Shown here: one piece after another, positions 22,940 to 35,281 of the stretch | Layout of the letters: every line of letters begins with the position of its first letter | Numbering within the stretch: position 1 is the stretch's first letter | Assembly: GCF_036588685.1 (NCBI RefSeq) | Contig: NC_086381.1 | Location: 49,289,431 to 49,353,430, forward strand | Direction of reading: 5' to 3' | DNA length: 64,000 bases | Source: Mytilus trossulus | Lineage: Eukaryota; Mollusca; Bivalvia; Mytilida; Mytilidae | Notes under the pieces: model-generated | What the model saw: the letters and a program-made list of their open reading frames with translations, nothing else | Databases searched by the model: none | What the model was told of the DNA's origin: nothing | Program-made: the position numbers and the translations under genes

Positions 22940-23195
22940 TTTATAGATATAAGTGCCAATGAGACAACTCTCCACCCAAGCAACAATTCATAAAAGTAAA
23001 CCATTATAGGTCAAGGTACGGCCTTCACAACGGAGCCTTTGCTCACACCCAGCAGCATGCTATAAAGGACCATAACATTACTAGTGTAAAACAATTCAAA
23101 AGGGAAAACCAACGATCGAATCTATATAAAAACGAAGAACGAGAAACACTTATAAACTACATAAACACGACAACCACTGATCAACATGTAATACT
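22940..23195 (+). repeat. Dispersed mussel-type repeat (inverse copy at 40470-40715)
   Basis: The phrase GTGCCAATGAGACAACTCTC, then AAGTAAACCATTATAGGTCA and CGGCCTTC, matches the complement of 40610-40700. It is one of the most common mussel repeats in my recollection, probably a non-LTR 3' region. Confidence 0.65.
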
Positions 23196-23389
23196 AGTAT
23201 ATTATTTACATAAAATTAAAAGATACAACAATTATTACTTATTGTTTGCAAAACGTCCAGTGGAAAATATTTCATGCATATTCAGAATGAGAATACATTA
23301 GAAGAAAAACAATAATTATACATGTAGGTTACACAAGCTTATTTGAACTTATTAATATGTTTTTTGTTTTTTCTTATGATTTGTTGTAT

Positions 23390-23710
23390 CACTAATGTCT
23401 AAGGTTAAAGGAGGATTAGCAAACGGACACATGCTTTACCCTGTCACATTATATGTGTGTCTTGTCCACGTCAGGAGCCTATATGCTACAGTGGTTTTCG
23501 TTGGTTGCTGTTTGTCATATTTTTTTTATGTCGTATATTATCTAATAAAACCTTTGGTTTTTTCCTGTCATGGTCGTTAAAGCTTACTTTATGCTATGGG
23601 TTTTGCTGATTGCTGAATGCCGTACGGTGATCCACAATATCTTGCATTCACACCCTTTATCTAATCAATAGTTCCCCATTGCAATGATACCGTATCTCCT
23701 GTCTTGTCAA
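23390..23710 (-). repeat. Retroelement 3' region fragment
   Basis: It contains GTTTTGCTGATTGCTGAATG and CCGTACGGTGA, related to 46905-46960 (GTTTTGCTCATTGTTCAAGA). The orientation is tentative. The 61- and 80-codon frames in and beside it are not convincing genes. Confidence 0.45.
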
Positions 23711-24704
23711 TATTCCACAAACTACTCGCGGGTATCACTGCTTCCACAGTAACTGTTCGTCCATGTCCACGGGCGTCCAGAGACAGACAAACTGTTCTAG
23801 TAGAGTTCTCCGATATGTTCATGGCAGGTGTTTTAAAAAAATCTTTTTACAGACAATGTGTTTTTTTTATAATGTGCAGTTATTCCAAATGTGATATTAC
23901 ATACCAACCTGATATTAAAACTTTTTTGAAAGTAAATAAATTATAAATCATATTATTGATTTTTACCAAATTTAAACCTATTAAATTGACACCAATACCC
24001 CATGAAGGATCAAATAGTAATATATCGGCTGTCATATATTTACTTCCTATATATGAATCATGTTATTCTACAATTGAATGTATAGTATATCAAAATAGTT
24101 GATATCACGTTACAGCTATATGATTTCAATAAAATACAATGAAAATCTGCATTTATCCATACAACATGTATAATTCTTTTTTCAGAATCTCAATAACATT
24201 TAAAAATGTATCATATATAACCATTTTTAGACTTTATTTCAATATCACAATTTATAAAATCCATTTCTATAACTCAGGATCAGAGTCTTCAAAGGTCAGA
24301 TCAAACGCATAAATTAAGGAAAACCAATAATAAACATGATCCTTCCAGATTCAATACTTTACGAACTTTTGGTATTTGTAAACTTTTTTATTAAAAATAA
24401 TATATGTATTACACTGTTCGAAAAAAAAACTAATATGTGGAGAAAACAACGAATCACAGTAACTAACATATTTTCTAATTTTTCAGTAAACAACGTTTAT
24501 TCATTTTGAACATGTTAGAAGTTTACATTTGAAATGGATTACCTCCCTTTGAACCTTAAACTCTTAATCTAATGTAATTTTTTATCCCATATTTATTCAT
24601 TTAAAACATATTCTGTCATGTTTCGTGTCAGTATTGGAAAAGCTTCAAATGAGTCTTATGTACATGTATATGTCATAATGTGGAAAAAAAGGAGAAAAAC
24701 AATT
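23711..24704. other. Non-coding stretch, no gene seen
   Basis: No supported exon. A frame at 23704-23946 has no splice sites or recognisable motif. Confidence 0.4.
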
Positions 24705-25140
24705 AAAAAAATCCAATGCGTTCGAGGCGCTTTTCTGGATTTTCTTTTATCAGAAACGGTCAACACCGAATAAGTGAAACCCAAGGGTGTATAAAACCCA
24801 AATCAGTTGAAGAGCTTTACAACCAAAAAGTACATTAAAATTGCCAAGTCCATGTAATTATATCAAATGTGTCCGACCTAATAAAATTGTAAGTGAATTG
24901 ATACAAAAAGCGTTACATGTTAAACATGTGGAGCAGGATCTGCTTATCCTTCCGGAGCACCTGATATCACCCCTAGTTTTTGGTGGGGTTCGCGTTGCTT
25001 ATTCTTTAGTTTTGTTTGTTGTGTTATGAGTACTATAATGATTGTTTGTCTGTTTGTTTTTTTAGCCATGGCGTTGTCAGTTTATTTTCGATTGATGAGT
25101 TTGTCTGTCCCTCTGGTATCTTTCGTCCATCTATTTTAAT
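24705..25140 (+). mobile_element. Reverse-transcriptase element 3' tail, copy 1
   Basis: The phrase TGGAGCAGGATCTGCTTATC (24930), then CACCCCTAGTTTTTGGTGG and CCATGGCGTTGTCAGTTT, matches 28165-28330, 36613-36775 and 63110-63270. In this family the phrase follows directly after the reverse-transcriptase frame (see 36600). The preceding 24705-24850 is another dispersed repeat piece. Confidence 0.75.
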
Positions 25141-25194
25141 TGAAACGATAAAGTGTGTAACAAATAAAAACTTGTTCTATTAGAAACAATAGTA

Positions 25195-25240
25195 CTGAAC
25201 ATGCAAGAAATATTTGCAACTGGACGATAATCAACCCGCT
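25195..25240 (+). repeat. Second copy of the short retroposon end
   Basis: ACTGAACATGCAAGAAATATT followed by GGACGATAA is the same 3' end as the insert at 22168-22231, without the CAAT tail. Confidence 0.5.
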
Positions 25241-25479
25241 ATCGCAATGATCATTTCATGTAGTAACAAAACGAGTGCATATAACTGACGAAGATACAAT
25301 GTATGCATGTAATGCTAACTAATTACTGAGAAGGGTTATAACTTATCTTTCTCTATTCCTTATGATAATGCAACCATGCCTGACTACAACAGTGTTCATA
25401 CTGAATTAATCATATAATCTTACCTCCTACACATTTCTAGGAATATGAATGGTTAAAATCGTCGGCGTGGTGACCGTGT

Positions 25480-25640
25480 ATATTTCATTTTAGGTTAGTA
25501 GGGAGGCGGGGCTTATTTCATACACGGTTAGTATAATTGGTGTTACGTCCCTTTATATTCCATATTAGGTACGAAGGAGGGGGGAGGGGGGCTTATTTCA
25601 TATACGATTAGTAGTGGTGTTACGTCCCTTTATAAGAACA
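25480..25640. repeat. Imperfect tandem duplication, about 65-bp unit
   Basis: GGTGTTACGTCCCTTTATA occurs at 25549 and 25614. Each is preceded by GGGGCTTATTTCATA-type text (25508; 25586 as GGGGGGCTTATTTCATATACG). Confidence 0.7.
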
Positions 25641-25895
25641 CAACGGTACTGAAAAAAAAATCTTAAAGGTTTCAACAGACGAAGAAATTGATGAATAAGA
25701 TTGAAATAAATTCATAACTTGAACACATTTAAACCTAAGTTGTGTTTGTTGATATCTGTTTTTGTAGGATCAATGGAATTAGTTTCTTATGCTAACAGTA
25801 TTGATGACTTGCTCATTTTGTCACTAGTCTAAATTTGTCACTATAAGATAGTCGGTAAGATAAATCCACTACATAGTGTGCTAGTGACGTAATTT

Positions 25896-25980
25896 GGTAT
25901 ATAATTATGGGGTCAGTAAATTCCATATGGGGTGCGAAACTCTCACCCCAAACAGAATTTACTGACCCCATGTATATACC
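25896..25980. mobile_element. 85-bp hairpin element
   Basis: The arms GGTATATAATTATGGGGTCA and TGACCCCATGTATATACC flank an inner inverted repeat around ATGGGGTG / CACCCC. Too short to code. MITE-like. Confidence 0.7.
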
Positions 25981-26559
25981 GTATTAGCTACCTAACACAA
26001 TATGTAACTAATAGCATATAACATCACAATATTGTAAAATCTTATTTCATTTTATTTCATTTGGAAAATATTGTCCTGATTATAAATCTCTATAAAACAT
26101 TTGACCTAAGGTTTTTGAATCTCGATTTCCGTTCTTCTGGTTGTTTTTCTATAATTTATGAAAAACACATTCAATGGCAATGCTTATATAGATTTTTCTT
26201 GTTAAAAAAACAAATCTGAAAATAAGCTATTAAAGTGGAGAAAACAGCCTTCTTAAATATCCCTATTTTTGTGTCCGCCATATTAGAATGATCGTAATTG
26301 CAGTTGTCACGTTGACGCCAGTGCTAAATGAATTAATCTGCAAAGCGATAACACTTACATTTTCATCAGCTAAGAGACGGCTAGCCTTTTTTGAAAGGCT
26401 AATACTTGTTATTATTAAAAAGTTGAAAACTAGACGTAAATTAACAATCTGTATGATAGACGCGTTACCGGGGTGAATACGGACCCTATACGGATTGGAA
26501 AAAAAACCCCGAACATTTAATTATGTCTAGTGATTCTTTTTACTCTCCAAACAAAATAT
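25981..26559. other. Non-coding stretch, no gene seen
   Basis: A 62-codon frame (26288-26476) has no supporting signal. No repeat boundary is visible. Confidence 0.4.
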
Positions 26560-26835
26560 GTAACTATAATGATGATAATGATAATGCATTGACTATGAGA
26601 TATATAATACCTGGTACTTTACATTTACGTGTTAGTGTACATGTACCTAAATGTCCTTTTATAGAATATAAATTAAAGTAATAAATGGAATGGTATGCTA
26701 ATCTAAAACATTTCGATGTGTTATTTACTTTATTATTTCAAATATTTGTATGTTGATGGTTTTACATAAATCTAAACAAAAGACTACAAACATTAAACTC
26801 GGGATGACATTGTTGATCGATATACAGTCATTGTC
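26560..26835. repeat. Segmental duplication, copy 1 (partner 28555-28820)
   Basis: Collinear phrases shared with the partner include TAATACCTGG(T/C)AC, TGGTATGCTAATC, AAATCTAAACAAAAGA and GATGAC(A/G)TTGTTGATC. Non-coding and clearly diverged. Confidence 0.7.
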
Positions 26836-26849
26836 CTCGGGGTGCGGGA

Positions 26850-26970
26850 TACTCTCTCTGTGTTAAAGACCCATTGGTGGTCTTCGACTGTTTGTTTTTA
26901 AACCTTTTATCGGTTTGTTGTCACTTTGATATTTTCCCCAATTTCATTCCTAATCTTATTGTCCATTATC
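26850..26970 (+). repeat. Retroelement 3' tail fragment
   Basis: The phrases CCATTGGTGGTCTTCGACTG and TCGGTTTGTTGTC are diverged relatives of 14105-14160. Confidence 0.5.
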
Positions 26971-27307
26971 CGAAAAATGAATGGTTTAAGAATGGCTCCA
27001 TGATACAAATCTGCTTTTTTTTCAACGTAGTGAATTGACCTGAGCATAGCCATATTCACTTCAAGAACATTAGGGGTGTGAATTAGCCTTAGTGTAATGT
27101 ATTAATATACGATTAAGTCAGGAGTTATATCCCCTTTAAATGTAGGGTATTCTTTTTTTTTTGTCAGTTTTTGGTTATCAGAGCTAGTTTCGAAACTGTC
27201 AATTGCATAAAATGGCCAAAATGACCAGCTTAATCCATCCGAAAAAGGAAGAAACTTTGAAAAAAAAATGAAGATCCTATTAGAAGATTTTACCCTAGAA
27301 GTATATA

Positions 27308-27819
27308 GTTATCAAAAGTACCAGGATTATAATTTTATACGCCAGACGTGCGTTTCGTCTACATAAGACTCATCAGTGACGCTCAGATCAAAATAGTTAA
27401 AAAAAAAGCCAAACAAATACAAAGTTGAAGAGCATTGACGACCCGAAATTCCAAAAAGTTGTGCCAAATACCGCTAAGGTCATCTACTCCTGGGGTAAGA
27501 AAATGTTTACTTTTTCGAAAAGTTCAAAGTTTTATCAACAGAAAATTTATAATATGACCATATAATTGATATTCATGTCAACACCGAAGTGCTGACTACT
27601 GGGCTGGTGATACCCTCGGGGACGAAACGTCCACCAGCAGTGGCATCGACCCAGTGGTGTAAATAGTTATCAAAAGTACCAGGATTATAATTTTATACGC
27701 CAGACGCGCGTTTCGTCTACATAAGACTCATCAGTGACGCTCAGATCAAAATAGTTAAAAAGCCAAACAAATACAAAGTTGAAGAGCATTGACGACCCAA
27801 AATTCCAAAAAGTTGTGCC
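27308..27819 (+). repeat. 360-bp mussel repeat, locus B (about 1.4 units)
   Basis: Units start at 27308 and 27666 (period 358). The second unit ends after AAAATTCCAAAAAGTTGTG, almost exactly where the second unit of locus A ends. The frame that is open in loci A and C is interrupted here. Confidence 0.85.
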
Positions 27820-28164
27820 ATAACTTTTTACCCATTTTGAGTTGTTGACTGTTATTTTTAAAACAAAGGAAACTGGGTAAAACGTGACAGTTACGTAACA
27901 GGATAAGCACGTCAAAATGTGTCTACCCTGAAAATTAGAGAAAATTCCAATTCTGAAAAGTTTTCCAATTTTTGCAGTATTTGGCTGTTTACTGTTATAT
28001 GATATGAGCTATGTTGAAATTGTTAAGTGCAAAAATCATCATCAAAGACAAATCTTTACCTGGAAAATTATACAACCTCTTTCGGGTTGTTGTTTCATTC
28101 AATGATGTTGATTGTTACTGTTTTTGTTTTTGTGGCTGTTCTTTCAAAACACACATAGCTATGT

Positions 28165-28360
28165 TATGATAGCACCTGAGATCACCCCTAGTTTTTGGTG
28201 GGGTTCGTGTTGTTTATTCTTTAGTTTTTTATGTTGTGTCATGTGTACTATTGTTTTTCTGTTTGTCTTTTTCATTTTTAGCCATGGCGTTGTCAGTTTG
28301 TTTTAGATTTACGAGTTTGACTGTCCCTTTGGTATCTTTCGTCCCTCTTTTAAACGTCTC
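28165..28360 (+). mobile_element. Reverse-transcriptase element 3' tail, copy 2
   Basis: GATCACCCCTAGTTTTTGG through CCCTTTGGTATCTTTCGTCC matches the tails at 24960 and 36660. It is truncated at its left end relative to them. Confidence 0.75.
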
Positions 28361-28554
28361 AAAGTTCAAGAGAGACCTACAATACTTTTTATTGGTTATC
28401 AAAGGTACCATGACTTGTATGTGCATACTTAAGAACTTCTCAGCAAACTAGCTCTCAGTTAACATGTGAACGGTATAGGCACATGCGTGAATCTTGTGTT
28501 AATGAATATTTAAGAATTCACCCAAATTTTCAAAAATACTTTTTGATAAAGGAG

Positions 28555-28820
28555 GAATAATGGTAATGACTTTACTATGCTATCTAATACCTGGCACTGT
28601 AATTATTAGTTATTATATGCACTAAAATGTCCTTCAGAATATCAATTGATCGTTTCATACAATCAACCTTAATGGAACTGGTATGCTAATCCAAAAACGA
28701 TTCAATGGATTATTTACTTTAAATCTCCCTGTTTATCTTAATATCAATTCCATTAAATCTAAACAAAAGATACCAACATTCAAACCGAGATGACGTTGTT
28801 GATCAGTTTATAGTCATTGT
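28555..28820. repeat. Segmental duplication, copy 2 (partner 26560-26835)
   Basis: Collinear with copy 1 about 2 kb to the left. A 360-bp repeat locus and a retroelement tail lie between the two copies. Confidence 0.7.
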
Positions 28821-29460
28821 CTATTGTTATTGTATATTTGTTTGCGAATTATGAATGATGTAGGAATTGTTCAAGGATACAAGTTTGTCTTTGGTTTAAC
28901 CCAATGGATTTACTTGTGTATAGACATATCCTGGCCATGAACTCCATGTAACGTAGATGCGTTCGTGTAGCTTTTGGAAATGTATCAATATTCAACAAGT
29001 CAGAACCGTTTAATTCAATTCTAAATATCACGAAGAAGAAGATGTCATGTTTTCTCTACTTTAAAAAAAACATTGTCATTTGTAGAAATTGTAGAAGTAA
29101 AACTGATTGCCGAAATCGGACATTTATTCATTTTGAGGCAACTTGACTTTCTGAAAGTGATGCAAACAATTAAAAAAACATCGCTCTATGTCAAAATGAA
29201 AAATAACACAAAAACTATAGGTTGATCAATATCATTGGCTTTGTCATATATCCCATGGTTAGATGAGTCGGAAATGAAACAATACTCCTCTGAGTTTCAA
29301 ATGGCCACTGCAGTCATGCCTCGAAGACATTGATATTTCAGACGATAATTGCCAGCTATCCAATCGCCATGAAGGTTCATAAACGACACTAACAAGCTTG
29401 AAACAACACGCAAAACAAGTAAGACAGTACATAAATGCAAACAAAACAAATTTATGACAC
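28821..29460. other. Non-coding stretch, possible exon-like antisense frame
   Basis: A minus-strand frame at 28849-29031 (starts MIFRIELNGSDLL) is moderately protein-like, but I see no acceptor/donor pair that fits and do not recognise it. Otherwise no feature. Confidence 0.3.
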
Positions 29461-29469
29461 AAAACAACT

Positions 29470-30055
29470 TAACAAAACCAAAGTGAGAGATGCTGAAGAT
29501 GTCAGAGAATTTACATATCTTGGAAGTGACATTACTAAAAATCAACATCACTATAAATAGATGAAGACATCCAATCTTAAACAAGAAAAGCACAAGAAGA
29601 TTTTGCTATCCTTAAACAAGCCTGAAGGAGCAAAGAACCCCGCACAAACACCAAAAACAAGATCTTCAACACAAAAGTAATGCATGTCTGTTCTTATCTA
29701 AGGGCCAGAAACTTAGGGACTAACAGTTGCGTCTAAAAGAACATTACAGGTTTTCATGAACAAGTGTCTGAAAACATCATTAAAATCAATTGGCCATACA
29801 CTTTTAGAAACAATGAATAACGAAAAAGGACAAGACAAGAACAAATAGAAAGAACGATCACAACACGCAGGTGGAAATGAATTTTAAAAACTTCACGCAA
29901 AAAAAACAAAAATGTAACTAGACAGGCGTTATATTAGACGCACTAGAGCCATCGTAAAAGAGACCAAAAACCACCTTAGATGGTAGAAACTAGACAAGGA
30001 CAGGAACAGATGGAAACCCCTGTTGTCGCCCTATGTTCTCATGGGACGAAGTGGA
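29470..30055 (+). mobile_element. Decayed LINE, C-terminal part of the reverse-transcriptase ORF
   Basis: Translating the plus strand across frameshifts and stops gives VREFTYLGSDITK, a KNKIFNTKV segment, a NIIKINWPYTF segment and VTRQAL further on. These are the successive motifs of the C-terminal part of an endonuclease/reverse-transcriptase LINE ORF2 (the FTYLGS, IFN, I(R/N)WP and R(Q)AL signatures). The palm and endonuclease are not visible upstream, so this is a 5'-truncated copy. It lies 270 bp beyond the receptor gene's stop codon in the opposite orientation. Confidence 0.65.
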
Positions 30056-30137
30056 TTAAGTCAAGTAAGTCATATACATGTCTTTTGTATTGCTTTGACT
30101 CTCTTACATGACTCTGTTCTGGTGGTTTAAATCTAGC

Positions 30138-30143
30138 TTTATT
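30138..30143 (-). terminator. Candidate poly(A) signal for the receptor gene
   Basis: AATAAA on the minus strand, about 190 bases beyond the stop codon at 30331. It is the nearest canonical signal I noticed. Confidence 0.35.
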
Positions 30144-30330
30144 GCTAGAATATTTCTCAAATGAATGACAACGATATGTGAACAAAACGAACAGACATAA
30201 TTGGTACACATATTAAAATTAAGGACATAGCAGTCAATTACGTGTTATAATCTTAACTACAAAAAACAAAATACAAGCGAACGATTTAAACGAATAATCA
30301 ATTTGAATAAAACATTGTATTCTTTCAATC

Positions 30331-33300
30331 TTATGTCCCACTAGAACATTTTGTATCAGTCATTATGTTATACAATTCAATATGTGCATGAATACTAGCT
30401 ATTAAACAGGCAAGCAAAGTCACTAAATCAAATAACTTTACAGGTCTTAGATAATTTATAAACTTTTTATATCCTATAATCTTCCACCATGTAACAGTGT
30501 TCCTCGAAATCACAAATATCCTATTTTTGTCGTCGTTACATTCTATGTGATTGTCGTTGAAGGCAATAACATGGTCATCTTTACTAATACTATCTTCCAT
30601 TATGGGATGAACAGAATTCCTGCGACATTTGCATGTTTCTATTTCCGGTTTTCTGTCGTAATAACTTAGAACAACAGAACTAAATACTGCTACAAGACTG
30701 CTGCACATTAACTGTAAAAAGTATTTTCCTGAAATCGATAGAGACAATTTTGATCAATGATGCTGTTGTGAACTATTGAATTATGTATACATGTCTTGGT
30801 GAGGCAGTGAGTTATAAGAATAAAATCAGAATAAATGCCTTTCTCATACTGGCATTGGATCGTACATTGATATGTCTCAATGCTTTTGTTTTCTTTAGTT
30901 TTCCGTTTTGTTTACTATTGTTTTTCTGTTTTTTTTTTTTTTTTTAGGATTAGAATGTCGCAATTACTGTCCCATTTCAACGGTTTAAGGGACATAAATA
31001 ATCAGTTTTATTAGCCAAAATTGGTCTATGCAAGATTTCCTCAGTTTATAACATTACTTTTGGTATTTGCCTTCAAGTGTAATGCAGTCAATTGAGTCTT
31101 TGTCTTCTTTTGAGAATTTAAAATGTTCAGGTTGTCGCGTAAAAGAGAAAATCAAGAAAACTACTACCTACGCAAAAAAAAAGATTTTTTTTTTTTATGT
31201 ATTTTAAGCAAAAGCGTCTACATGATAAGTCTTATACACAAAATGAAACAGAAAACGTTAATATTGGAACTTCATCGGTGCTAATTACAGAAATCACCGT
31301 TACTACGAAATTTCAAAATATGCAGTTTAATTGAAATTACAAAAAAGTTCTTTTCACACCATTATTTATTAAACACTTGTATTATCGCATACAGACTTTG
31401 TATTGCCCTTTTATGTTAATTAGTAACTTATAATGATAACATAGAAAGTAAGCAACCATAATTTATTATTAGATAAACATACCAATAGCTGAAATACTTT
31501 TGGAGTTTTCTGGTAAAACACTGCTTACTTGAAGCATCAAAACCATAAATGATAGGAATATCGTTATTCCAAAGCTAATACGTTCACCTGCATCTATTGG
31601 AATAAAGAACGCTAAGACGGCAAGTATGGATAAGGCACAGGCAGGAAAAACTATGTTGTAGATATAATGGGAAGGCAACCGTTGCATATGAATATAAAAG
31701 ATAATAGTTGACGAAAACACAGGTTTTTTTTCTACTTTCAAAATTTTCCAAAACGCATGATCATCTTCACGTTCTTTATATCCGCTTATTGATTCATCTT
31801 GATCCCAAACAAGCATCTGTCGCAGATTGACAGCGGTCGTTCCAAGGACTATACTACATTTCTGGCAATCTGCTGGAAATAATTCGATGTTTGCATTACA
31901 TATTGTACTTAGGTCTCCAGAGGGCTGTGCCATAATTGTTCCATCGAACTTAACAAGTACTCTTTCAGCTTGCATTCCATCAGACAAAAAACTTGATTCA
32001 AGTCTGAAATTGAAATTGAGATTTATTAATGCAGAGTTCATTTTTATAAAAATGACTGCAAATTGTGGTAATCGAATAAATACACAGGTAAAACAATGTA
32101 TAATACAATATTGTATCCATCAAAGTTAGAACGAAAACATGAATAAAAAGAACAATTGATAGGTTCATTTTGAAGTGCATATACATATCTTACTTATCAT
32201 CTAATTTTCTTTTTAAACAAGAAAGAACATACTCCTGAATAAACGAATGTAGGAAGCATGTTCATTTGTAGAGTAAAAATAATATTATTCATTATATGAT
32301 AAGGTCTTCTAAGAGATGGTAAATGTATGACAGGCATTCTTGATTTGACCTCTTACATAAAGGAAAAATAAAGCCTTCGATTTGAATAGGTGAAGGGCCA
32401 CCCAACATACTTGTTTTAACCTTTAGAAAATAACCTGACTGTTAGAATATATAAACATATATAAAAATTACGACACTTTATTTTTTTCATGGATTGATTC
32501 GTGTGACGCGAAGTTTATATTTCGTTTGTTGTGTCTTGATTGGCATTCGTAAATTCATGAAAGGATGGGCGTTGTTATTCTGCGGTTTTCATGTTCATTT
32601 GCTATGTACTATTATAATATTATTCATTTTTTATTTGTCTCTTTTTATTGGTTTTGGGTTTGTTTGGGCTGTATTCCTGTCACGTATCGTTGTGTTTTAA
32701 ACGAAATGTTTGTTATCGCCATATTAACGGAAGGTTTTGCTAACATTTAAACCCGGTTTAACCTATTATTTTGTCTTAAAATGTCCTGTTTCAAGTCTGG
32801 AATATAGTTGTTGAAATCTGCAGTCCGTGTCTATGTTGGCGTTTGCCTTAGTTGTAGTTTTGTGTTTTTGTTGTTCCAGTGTATATTCCTCTTTTGTTAA
32901 ATGTTTCCCTCAGTTTTAGTTTGTTACACCGCATCTGATTAATCTCAGTCGAATTAAGGCTATTGGACAGTGTTAAATTTCTGTTGCCTTTATTCAATAA
33001 GACATGTAAGTATTTACGCACATATTTTTGAATACATGTATATGATATATGTTTATTGTTAGAACAAACACAAATCTTACTTATTAAATATTCTGAAATC
33101 AGGTGTCCACACCTCTTGTCCTGAGGCAGTGATATACGATTTTCCTCCGTATTCAGATGGATCCCAGACTAAATACTCGTCTTTCCATGTCTGAAAGTAA
33201 AAACATGTTATTCAATAGTAAGTAAACTGAATGTTTCAACCAATAATAAAGCTTCCAGTAGTCTATGTCATACTTACTTTCGATAATTTTGTATTGTTTA

Positions 33301-34698
33301 CTTTTTATCCCTGGATTTTGAGTAAGTTAGCAAATATCATTCTGTATAGTTTTAATATGTTGTATTTTTGTTGTCTTTGTTTGTTCGTTGTCGTTTGCAG
33401 CCATGATCCATTTAGTCTTATGAGATTTCTCTTGGTAACTTCTTTGTCCATTATTACCTCATTGGACATCACTGGAAAAACGCAATCGTATACTTAACAT
33501 TGTTTTTAAATGCTGTCTACTTATCTATCGATGGATGCTTACTATTTACTTTTGAAAGTCTTTTTTATTAATTTATTGTATATCATATCAGAAGTGTTAA
33601 TCGATACAGTTTTACACATACTATATGATTACCAAGAATGCGTCTAAGTTTTAAAAAAATAATTGAGACAGTCGCATTTTGTCTTGAAATTTTATTAATG
33701 ATTGCTGTTTTTCACCATCACAGAAAATATGGTGACCAGAAATGTATATATGATTGTCATCCTTGAGTTATATTTGATAAAATCTTACCAAATCAGCTAG
33801 TATGGACTGTGTAAGTTTTGCGTCTTTTTCTGACTGAGAAATAAAAGAAACCAAATTTAGAAAAAACTGTGTTTCAAAGCATGTACAGTAGCAGGATAGA
33901 TAAAGATTAGAATTGAATTAAAGAACAAAAATATTATATTGCATATATATATGTTCTACAAGTTACGAAATATGAAACACCCTCACATTTTTATCTTTTA
34001 ATATTTTGTGAAATTCATAACTAAATGTATACTTATTGTAAACCCTAGTAACAATTCGTGCCTTTCATTATTATACCTATTATTAACATTAACATTTCAA
34101 GTCAATTATTATTATACTTATTATTTATACGAAAACTGCATACCGTTATGATCATGAGGCTGACATTTATTAGCACGAATAATGTAATGTTGAAGAAAGT
34201 AGTAATTTCAATAGTTATTCAAATAAAATATATTTGCATAGTATTTGATATTTAAGAGCACACCGTTTCTTTTTATCTAAATAATTTGTTTGAATTTTAT
34301 TAACTACTTTTTTTAAACATACCAGTCCTTCTAGTCTTACAAAGGTCCACTTCAAGTTTATCTGAACAGTTTCTGTAAGGTTTCGTCGTGGAATTACTTG
34401 AGAACTATATGTTGACTCATTAAACAGAATACTCCGCAGAAGCAATTCGTGATTTACGTTTTCGGAAGCTGCAAAATAACAGTAACTTAAGCTTTAAATT
34501 TGTTCAAAATGCCTTTAAGACGTACAGAAACTGTTGCGATCAAACAGGGAGAATTGTTTAAAATTCGTTTGAAGGTGACATTCATGTTAAAATATTATAA
34601 AAGATACAGACCAAGTAAAGTAAACTATACTTACATAATGCAATATTATCAATGAATGATAAGAACACAAAGTAAAATATAATAGAAATAAATGCCAT
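30331..34698 (-). CDS. Nicotinic acetylcholine receptor-like Cys-loop channel subunit (six exons, 427 residues)
   Basis: The coding exons are 34698-34635, 34468-34323, 33833-33789, 33190-33081, 32003-31483 and 30728-30331. All junctions have GT/AG and matching phases, and the sum is 1,284 bases with the stop. Order: signal peptide (MAFISIIFYFVFLSF); N-terminal helix; sequons at N38 and N51; the WKDEYLVWDPSEYGG block (87-101); VWTPDFRIFN; a Cys-loop C157-C171 (13 residues between) with FPAD; M1 about 234-256; M2 about 262-284 with the cation-type GER at -1', Gly 4' and Leu 9'; M3 starting SAIGKYF; a short loop of about 70 residues; and M4 near 394-415. The loop C region lacks the vicinal Cys pair of alpha subunits, so it cannot bind acetylcholine in the classical way as principal face. 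Oddities are an extra Cys at 168 inside the Cys-loop and Ser instead of an acidic residue at 20'. It is probably a plasma-membrane pentamer subunit from a bivalve-expanded clade; the ligand is unknown. Confidence 0.9.
32480..32945 (+). repeat. Retroelement tail inside intron 4 of the receptor gene
   Basis: The phrases GTCTTGATTGGCATTCGT, AAAATGTCCTGTTTCAAGTC and ATTCCTCTTTTGTTAAATG are mussel non-LTR tail text as I recall it. AAAATGTCCTGTTCCAAGTC also occurs at 11644. It is in the opposite orientation to the gene and does not disturb the splice sites. Confidence 0.5.
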
Positions 34699-34764
34699 TC
34701 TATCAGTTATTTCAAATAATAAGAAATGAAGAAACTGATGATTTAATACTCTTGTCGTTTTGTA

Positions 34765-34935
34765 ACCATCACGCAGTCACGTGGATTACCATGCGGAGTT
34801 TATTATTATTTTTAAAATGTTGTATAACGCCATTAAATAAAGATCGATTAAATACGTCATGAAATAGCATCGATGATAGCACATTTACAATGTATTTGTC
34901 TTTACATTAGCTTTGTTTATCCTGTATTTTGATAA
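34765..34935 (-). promoter_or_regulatory. E-box block, copy 1, immediately upstream of the receptor start codon
   Basis: CACGTG (34778-34783), then CATGCG 12 bases on (34790), lie about 80-97 bases upstream of the receptor ATG. The following 150 bases (AAAATGTT, GCATCGATGATAGCACATTT, ACAATGTATTTGT) align with the other four blocks at 38.9, 41.1, 42.4 and 45.1 kb. CACGTG is the binding palindrome of bHLH/bHLH-Zip factors in general. Use as a promoter element here is inferred from position and repeat conservation. Confidence 0.5.
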
Positions 34936-35281
34936 TAATCAAATTATTATATTGAACATTATCAGTTTAGTTTCAATAGACCTAACTTTAAGGTTCAATC
35001 TAAGCAGTCATTACATAGCACTCCCGAACTATAATGTGCTAATAGCTTTTGGGTTTAGAATAACCTTAACCACAAAGCATCTCTGTATACATCGACATTT
35101 GATACGCGATATTGCTGGGAAAAAACCGCGAAGAAAGAAATGCAAATGAACGTTGATAGATTGTGTTAATTGATTCTGATAGACACAATTATATTACAAT
35201 AACTTTGAAAATGTTTGACAAAGTTTGATTAAAAATGTTGAATAAGATTATATCATGGCAATGCACAAGTCAAATGCTATC
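34936..35281. other. Non-coding stretch, no gene seen
   Basis: Upstream flank of the receptor gene beyond the conserved block. A 78-codon frame (34913-35149) has no supporting signals. Confidence 0.4.

Noticed and set aside
29297..29593. 98-codon minus-strand hydrophobic frame
   Set aside because: It partly overlaps the antisense of the decayed LINE and has no start or splice support.
31827..32129. 100-codon plus-strand frame
   Set aside because: It is antisense to exon 5 of the receptor gene.
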